A program made the position numbers and the translations under genes. A stretch of DNA of 64,000 bases from an uncultured Clostridia bacterium. Lineage in GTDB: Bacteria; Bacillota; Clostridia; Oscillospirales; Butyricicoccaceae. Of this stretch, positions 59,871-64,000 are shown one piece after another (the stretch's first letter is position 1; every line of letters starts with the position of its first letter). The DNA lies in NCBI GenBank assembly GCA_910589115.1, contig CAJUSB010000001.1, positions 82,548 to 146,547 of the forward strand, given 5' to 3'. The notes under the pieces are model-generated. The model did no database searches and had not been told where the DNA came from. It saw only the letters and a list, made by a program, of their open reading frames with translations.

Positions 59871-61130
59871 TTAAAGATCCTCGGGCGAGCAGATGCAGCC
59901 CTTGACCGCAGAAGCCGCTGCGACTGCCGGGCTGGCCAGATAAATTTCCGAGGTAATATGCCCCATGCGGCCTACAAAATTACGATTTGTGGTAGAAACC
60001 GAACGCTCCCCCTGTGCCAGTACGCCCATATGGCCGCCAAGGCACGGGCCACAGGTCGGAGTTGAAACAATAGCACCCGCCTGGATAAAGATTTTTGCAA
60101 GTCCCTCCTCAATACACTGGAGATAGACTGCCTGTGTTGCCGGAATGATAATTGTCCGCACACCGGGAGCAACATGCCGCCCTTTCAGGATATCAGCAGC
60201 AATACGCATATCATCAATACGGCCGTTGGTGCATGAACCAATGACACACTGCTGAATCTCAATGTGCCCAATTTCATCTGTCGTCTTGGTATTCTCCGGC
60301 AAATGCGGACATGCAACGGTCGGCCGCAGCGTGGAAAGATCAATTTCAACTGTTTTGGTGTATTCCGCATCTGAATCCGCTTCAAATACTTGAATATTGC
60401 GCTTTACACGGCCTCCAATGTAGTCAAGCGTCGCCTGATCCACTGGGAAAATGCCATTTTTTGCACCAGCTTCAATCGCCATATTGCAGATGGTAAAGCG
60501 GTCATCCATTGAGAGGGACTGCACGCCCTCCCCTGTGAATTCCATCGACTGATACAGTGCGCCATCTACGCCGATCAGTCCAATAATATGCAGGATGACA
60601 TCCTTCCCGGAAATCCAGGGAGCCTTTCTCCCCTTTAATACAAACTGTATCGCTGAAGGCACTTTGAACCAGGCTTTTCCAGTGGCCATACCGGCTGCAA
60701 GGTCGGTTGAACCAACGCCAGTTGAAAACGCTCCCAGTGCGCCATAAGTACAGGTATGCGAGTCAGCGCCAATAATCAGCTCCCCCGGAGCCGTCAGCCC
60801 CTTTTCGGGCAGCAACGCATGTTCGATGCCCATTTCTCCGACATCAAAGAAATTCGTAATCCCATGCTTTTTGGCAAATTCACGGCATTCCAAGCACTGC
60901 TGTGCCGACTTAATATCCTTGTTCGGTGTAAAATGATCCATAACCAGGGCAATCTTCTGGTTATCAAACACACGGTCAAATCCTGCTTTCTCAAGCTCAC
61001 GGATCGCGACCGGCCCCGTAATATCATTTGCAAGATTCAAATCTACATTGGCTTCGATCAGCTGCCCAGCGGCAACCGATTCCAGCCCGGCATGATGCGC
61101 AAGGATTTTCTGCGTCATCGTCATTCCCAT
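59871..61130 (-). CDS. leuC: 3-isopropylmalate dehydratase large subunit
   Basis: Aconitase-family subunit holding the [4Fe-4S] cluster that isomerises 2- to 3-isopropylmalate. Cluster Cys residues are in [12 protein letters not shown] (near residue 300) and [13 protein letters not shown] (near 360). Catalytic segment [22 protein letters not shown] is near residue 127. The 419-aa length matches the short LeuC subgroup that pairs with ~165-aa LeuD. The start follows AAAGGAG. Confidence 0.96.
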   Translation of the reverse strand: MGMTMTQKILAHHAGLESVAAGQLIEANVDLNLANDITGPVAIRELEKAGFDRVFDNQKIALVMDHFTPNKDIKSAQQCLECREFAKKHGITNFFDVGEMGIEHALLPEKGLTAPGELIIGADSHTCTYGALGAFSTGVGSTDLAAGMATGKAWFKVPSAIQFVLKGRKAPWISGKDVILHIIGLIGVDGALYQSMEFTGEGVQSLSMDDRFTICNMAIEAGAKNGIFPVDQATLDYIGGRVKRNIQVFEADSDAEYTKTVEIDLSTLRPTVACPHLPENTKTTDEIGHIEIQQCVIGSCTNGRIDDMRIAADILKGRHVAPGVRTIIIPATQAVYLQCIEEGLAKIFIQAGAIVSTPTCGPCLGGHMGVLAQGERSVSTTNRNFVGRMGHITSEIYLASPAVAAASAVKGCICSPEDL

Positions 61131-61148
61131 GTGAAAAGCTCCTTTCCC

Positions 61149-62657
61149 TTATTCGTTAAAATATTTATTGATACCGTTTACATATGCCTTGATTGAGGCC
61201 TCGATCACGTCAGTAGAAACGCCGCGCCCAGTGACCCACTCGCTGCCGTCCAGGGATATCTTGACAATCGCTTCACCCTGCGCGTCCTCACCTTCAGTAA
61301 TCGCGTTGAGCGAATAATCCTCCAGGATGAAATCCTTGCCGACAATTTTATTAAGAGCGCGGTAAGCTGCATTGATTGGGCCATCAGATGCTGCTACCCG
61401 TTCGCAGATATCATCACCGTGCTTCAGACGGATAACCGCCGTTGAGGTAATGGCATTGCCAGAGTTAATAACAAAGTTGACCAGTGTGTAGCGCTCGCTT
61501 CCTGAAACTGGTACCGCACCAATAATCGCTTCCAGGTCGCGATCCTTAATGGTCTTTTTCTTGTCGGCAAGTATCTTAAACTTGTCAAATGCCTTATCAA
61601 TCTTTTCTTTGGTGAGCGTATAGCCCAATGCGAGCAGCCGGTCTTCAAAAGCGTGACGCCCTGAATGCTTGCCCAGTACGATTGCATTCTGCGGGATTCC
61701 CACCGATTCCGGCGTCATGATTTCATAAGTTTCCTTATTTGCGAGCACGCCATGCTGATGGATACCCGATTCATGCGCAAACGCATTTGCACCTACAACG
61801 GCCTTTGTGGGTGCAACCGGTACACCGGTTATTGTCTGGATCATGCGGCTTGCACGGTAAATCTGATTGGTAATGATATTTGTGTCGCAGCCAAAGAACC
61901 CCTTCCGGGTATGCATTGCCATGACACATTCTTCCATAGAAGCATTGCCTGCACGTTCACCGATACCATTGATGGTGCATTCGATCTGTCCAATCCCTGC
62001 CTTTACACCGGCCAGGGTGTTGGCTACCGCCATACCAAGGTCATCGTGGCAGTGGCAGGACAGGGTAACATTTTCGACCCCTTTCACATGCTCACGGACA
62101 TACCGCACCCGTTCGGCATATTCTTCCGGAAGGACATAGCCGACAGTGTCCGGGATGTTCAGCGTGGTCGCCCCTGCTTCGATTGCAGTCTCAAACACAC
62201 GGCACAGAAAATCCGGTTCAGAACGGGTTGCATCTTCTGCTGAAAATTCAATATCCTCGCAGTAATTCCTTGCATATGCAACGTGGTGGCGGACACTTTC
62301 CAGCACCTCTTCCCCACTCATTTTCAGCTTGTACTCCATATGCACCGGAGATGTCGCAATAAAGATATGAATACGCTTCTTTTTTGCGTGCTGAACAGCA
62401 TTCCATGCCGCATCAATATCCTTCTCCGTACAGCGTGCCAGAGAACAAACTACTGCATTTTGAACGGTGTCTGCGATTGCAGCGATTGCAGCCGCATCGC
62501 CGGGCGAAGCAATCGCAAAACCCGCTTCGATAATATCAACGCCCATAGCATCCAGCTGACGCGCAACCTCAATTTTTTCGTTCAGGTTCATGCTGCATCC
62601 GGGCGACTGTTCGCCGTCGCGCAGGGTCGTGTCGAAAATTTTCACCTTTTTTTCCAT
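61149..62657 (-). CDS. leuA: 2-isopropylmalate synthase
   Basis: Condenses acetyl-CoA with 2-oxoisovalerate, the committed step of leucine synthesis. The TIM-barrel motif [17 protein letters not shown] is at residues 8-24. The metal-binding [17 protein letters not shown] segment is near 200. The C-terminal LeuA regulatory domain, the leucine feedback site, covers about 390-500. The start at 62657 follows GGAGGA; the 15-codon extension upstream lies in the T-box leader. The length is 502 aa. The gene is first in the operon. Confidence 0.97.
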   Translation of the reverse strand: MEKKVKIFDTTLRDGEQSPGCSMNLNEKIEVARQLDAMGVDIIEAGFAIASPGDAAAIAAIADTVQNAVVCSLARCTEKDIDAAWNAVQHAKKKRIHIFIATSPVHMEYKLKMSGEEVLESVRHHVAYARNYCEDIEFSAEDATRSEPDFLCRVFETAIEAGATTLNIPDTVGYVLPEEYAERVRYVREHVKGVENVTLSCHCHDDLGMAVANTLAGVKAGIGQIECTINGIGERAGNASMEECVMAMHTRKGFFGCDTNIITNQIYRASRMIQTITGVPVAPTKAVVGANAFAHESGIHQHGVLANKETYEIMTPESVGIPQNAIVLGKHSGRHAFEDRLLALGYTLTKEKIDKAFDKFKILADKKKTIKDRDLEAIIGAVPVSGSERYTLVNFVINSGNAITSTAVIRLKHGDDICERVAASDGPINAAYRALNKIVGKDFILEDYSLNAITEGEDAQGEAIVKISLDGSEWVTGRGVSTDVIEASIKAYVNGINKYFNE

Positions 62658-62700
62658 TCGTAAAGTCCTCCATTCTACATCACTTGGATTGATTCGGGAC

Positions 62701-62980
62701 AAAAAAAGCTTCGTCCCTTATTCTACAAAGAGACGAAGCATAAAACTCCGCGTTACCACTCTTCTTGCCGCAGAACTCCGCGGCCACTCAGCGCATATCA
62801 AACAATATGCCTCCCCTTTAACGGTGGGATAACCGGCCGCACCTACAGGCTTTCGCGTTCAGCGGGCAGCTCCCGGGCGAGTTTCACAGCCTTCTGCCGC
62901 CGTTTTCCACCTGCCAACGGCTCTCTGAGGACTTCCCTGCTGTTACTTTACCCATTCATCACATTTCAGAAATCTATTAT
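62701..62980 (-). promoter_or_regulatory. T-box leader (tRNA-Leu) controlling leuACDB
   Basis: Minus-strand leader RNA. Stem I contains AGAGAGCC and GGTGGAAA-type motifs (about 62927-62901). The specifier triplet is CTC (Leu) at 62881-62879 within GAAACTCGCCC. The T-box sequence AGAGTGGTAACGCGG is at 62762-62748, with the TGG that pairs with the uncharged tRNA end. The terminator stem GCTTCGTC/GACGAAGC (62739-62732/62715-62708) precedes seven T (62707-62701). Uncharged tRNA-Leu should favour read-through. Confidence 0.95.
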
Positions 62981-62983
62981 TCA

Positions 62984-63012
62984 TTTTATAGAATCCCGCA
63001 CATATTGTCAAG
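62984..63012 (-). promoter_or_regulatory. Sigma-A promoter of the leu operon
   Basis: Minus strand: TTGACA, 17-nt spacer, TAAAAT (TTGACA about 63012-63007; TAAAAT about 62989-62984). It starts the T-box leader. Confidence 0.88.
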
Positions 63013-63050
63013 ACCTTTTTTAAATTTTCTTAAACCTCCCTGCATTTTAC

Positions 63051-63079
63051 TTGCAAGAACCCCAGGAATGTTGTATGAT
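63051..63079 (+). promoter_or_regulatory. Sigma-A promoter of the YcxB-like gene
   Basis: TTGCAA (63051-63056), 17-nt spacer, TATGAT (63074-63079). It is divergent from the leu promoter and shows that the coding start must lie downstream. Confidence 0.8.
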
Positions 63080-63116
63080 GGAAAGCAGAGGATTCTTGCC
63101 TATGGGGGAATATAAC

Positions 63117-63797
63117 ATGGAGGCAATTTTTGAGATTACCGCAGACCGGCTTCAAGCCCTGCCGCAAAAGGAATTAAATAATCAGATCCGCTGTGCATTG
63201 GAGATGCGGACCGAGCTGCTTTCACGTCAGCGGCTGCCTGGCACATGGAAGACGGTCGATTATTTGCGGCGGGTTCCCCGTGCATCGGAAACAACACTAA
63301 AAAAGCGGCGCGGACGGACCCAAGTTTGGGCAGTTGTCTGCCTGATGCTGGGCACGCTTGCATTTCTCGCCGGCACGGCAGAACCCAAAGACTTTTTGAT
63401 GACGGTGATAGGTGCAGTATCGATTTGTCTTAGCTTTTTCCACCTGATGGGCGGACGAAAAAAACAAAAAGAATCATTCACAGAACCGGCAAGGCGAATG
63501 CTTGACAGTCTGTTTACCCTTCCTGAGACGGTGACGCTGCGGGCCTATTTTTCCATTGGAGAAATGATCTTGGAGGATATCACCTCCGGCACAGCAGAAA
63601 ACCGCAGGCTCATCCCCTGCGAGGCATTTGAATGCGCGGTCGAAACGGACGGGCTTTATTTGCTTGCATATGCCGGAAAAGGCATTATTTTGCCTAAAAA
63701 CTGCCTGACCGATGGAACGGATGAACGTTTCCGTGCGTTTTTGAATTCCCGGACGATTGTTGCGGATCTGACCGCCCGTCCAGCAGATAATTCGTAA
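63117..63797 (+). CDS. YcxB-like membrane protein
   Basis: 226 aa with two transmembrane helices at about residues 65-83 and 90-110 and a cytosolic C-terminal domain. The end (TDGLYLLAYAGKGIILPKNC, then RFRAFLNSR) fits the YcxB-like domain. I place the start at ATG 63117, 7 nt after GGGGGA; more upstream ATGs overlap the promoter. Function is unknown. It precedes a PAP2 phosphatase gene by 12 nt. Confidence 0.75.
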   Translation: MEAIFEITADRLQALPQKELNNQIRCALEMRTELLSRQRLPGTWKTVDYLRRVPRASETTLKKRRGRTQVWAVVCLMLGTLAFLAGTAEPKDFLMTVIGAVSICLSFFHLMGGRKKQKESFTEPARRMLDSLFTLPETVTLRAYFSIGEMILEDITSGTAENRRLIPCEAFECAVETDGLYLLAYAGKGIILPKNCLTDGTDERFRAFLNSRTIVADLTARPADNS

Positions 63798-63809
63798 AAG
63801 GAGGCTGTT

Positions 63810-64000
63810 ATGGAAGCCATACAAGCCCTGGATATCCAAATTTTATACTGGCTGGCTGATTATTTTCGTAATGACATACTAACGCCTATATTGACATTTC
63901 TTACCCATTTATGTGATCATGGTGAGCTGTGGCTGACTCTGGCACTGGTGCTGCTTCTGCGTCCGCGCACAAGGCGCTGCGGGACGGCAATCCTTTTGGC
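63810..64000 (+). CDS. PAP2 superfamily phosphatase (partial, cut by window end)
   Basis: Only the first 63 residues are present. The N-terminus EAIQALDIQILYWL and the transmembrane segment ILTPILTFLTHLCDHGELWL match the start of membrane PAP2 phosphatases, often undecaprenyl-diphosphate or phosphatidylglycerophosphate phosphatases. The catalytic motifs lie beyond the window. RBS AAAAGGAGG. Confidence 0.75.
   Translation, partial: MEAIQALDIQILYWLADYFRNDILTPILTFLTHLCDHGELWLTLALVLLLRPRTRRCGTAILL

Noticed and set aside
58924..59874. 316-codon frame antisense to leuB/leuD
   Set aside because: Both leu genes are complete and conserved; the antisense frame has no recognisable feature.
1..64000. 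tRNA, rRNA, CRISPR arrays, insertion sequences
   Set aside because: None seen: no cloverleaf-like clusters, regular spaced repeats or transposase frames were recognised by eye.

Overview
The window is chromosomal core DNA from a Gram-positive bacterium of the class Clostridia. The evidence is the gene content (sepF, yggT, divIVA, ktrA, comEC, mltG, thyX, archaeal-type AspRS), strong Shine-Dalgarno sites, consensus sigma-A promoters, a CIRCE operator and a leucine T-box. Base composition looks close to 50 % GC, and the gene set resembles Oscillospirales (Butyricicoccus/Agathobaculum-like). That placement is an inference. No rRNA, tRNA, CRISPR array, insertion sequence or integrated prophage was found.

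Layout. 1-13 kb (+): ktrA, a SpoU rRNA methyltransferase, dprA, topA, trmFO, plsX, acpP, rnc, ilvA, a Tam-like methyltransferase and a nitroreductase. 11.7-14.7 kb (-): htpG followed by a diacylglycerol kinase, read from a sigma-A promoter with a perfect CIRCE operator. 14.7-18.2 kb: a GC-rich intergenic element, then an AraC-GNAT fusion overlapping a MATE exporter, then traX. 18.4-33.4 kb (+): a B12-binding radical SAM pair, a DUF3788 gene, miaB, a GNAT, mutS-mutL-miaA-hfq, an HlyD-like membrane protein, then the division cluster yggS-sepF-yggT-divIVA. 33.4-38.5 kb (+): ileS, a terminator, then lspA-rluD-HAD phosphatase. 38.5-43.9 kb: a Cys-rich hypothetical gene (-), archaeal-type aspS, a membrane protein, a tautomerase (-), a holin-like gene, and tagA-thyX. 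44-50.2 kb (+): DUF2156-GNAT, DJ-1, 5-formyltetrahydrofolate cyclo-ligase, CPBP protease, mltG and a U32 protein. 50.2-58.1 kb (+): alaS (with a promoter and hairpin leader), a HIT protein, comEC-holA-rnmV and a RibU-like transporter. 58.2-63 kb (-): leuA-leuC-leuD-leuB under a tRNA-Leu T-box. The right end carries a YcxB-like membrane protein and a truncated PAP2 phosphatase.

Themes. Translation and RNA modification dominate (four tRNA/rRNA modification enzymes, three aminoacyl-tRNA synthetases, RNase III, RNase M5, Hfq). DNA repair and uptake (mutSL, dprA, comEC, topA, holA) and envelope/division functions come next. Many genes overlap by ATGA or 8 nt, indicating translational coupling. I found no clearly new defence or mobile system. 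The most useful second-look items are: a ComEC whose metallo-beta-lactamase-like domain has lost its metal ligands; a MutL with an altered endonuclease motif; a promoter-plus-hairpin alaS leader without T-box features; htpG under CIRCE; the HlyD-like gene fused into the sepF operon; and a structured intergenic region where ylmH would usually lie.
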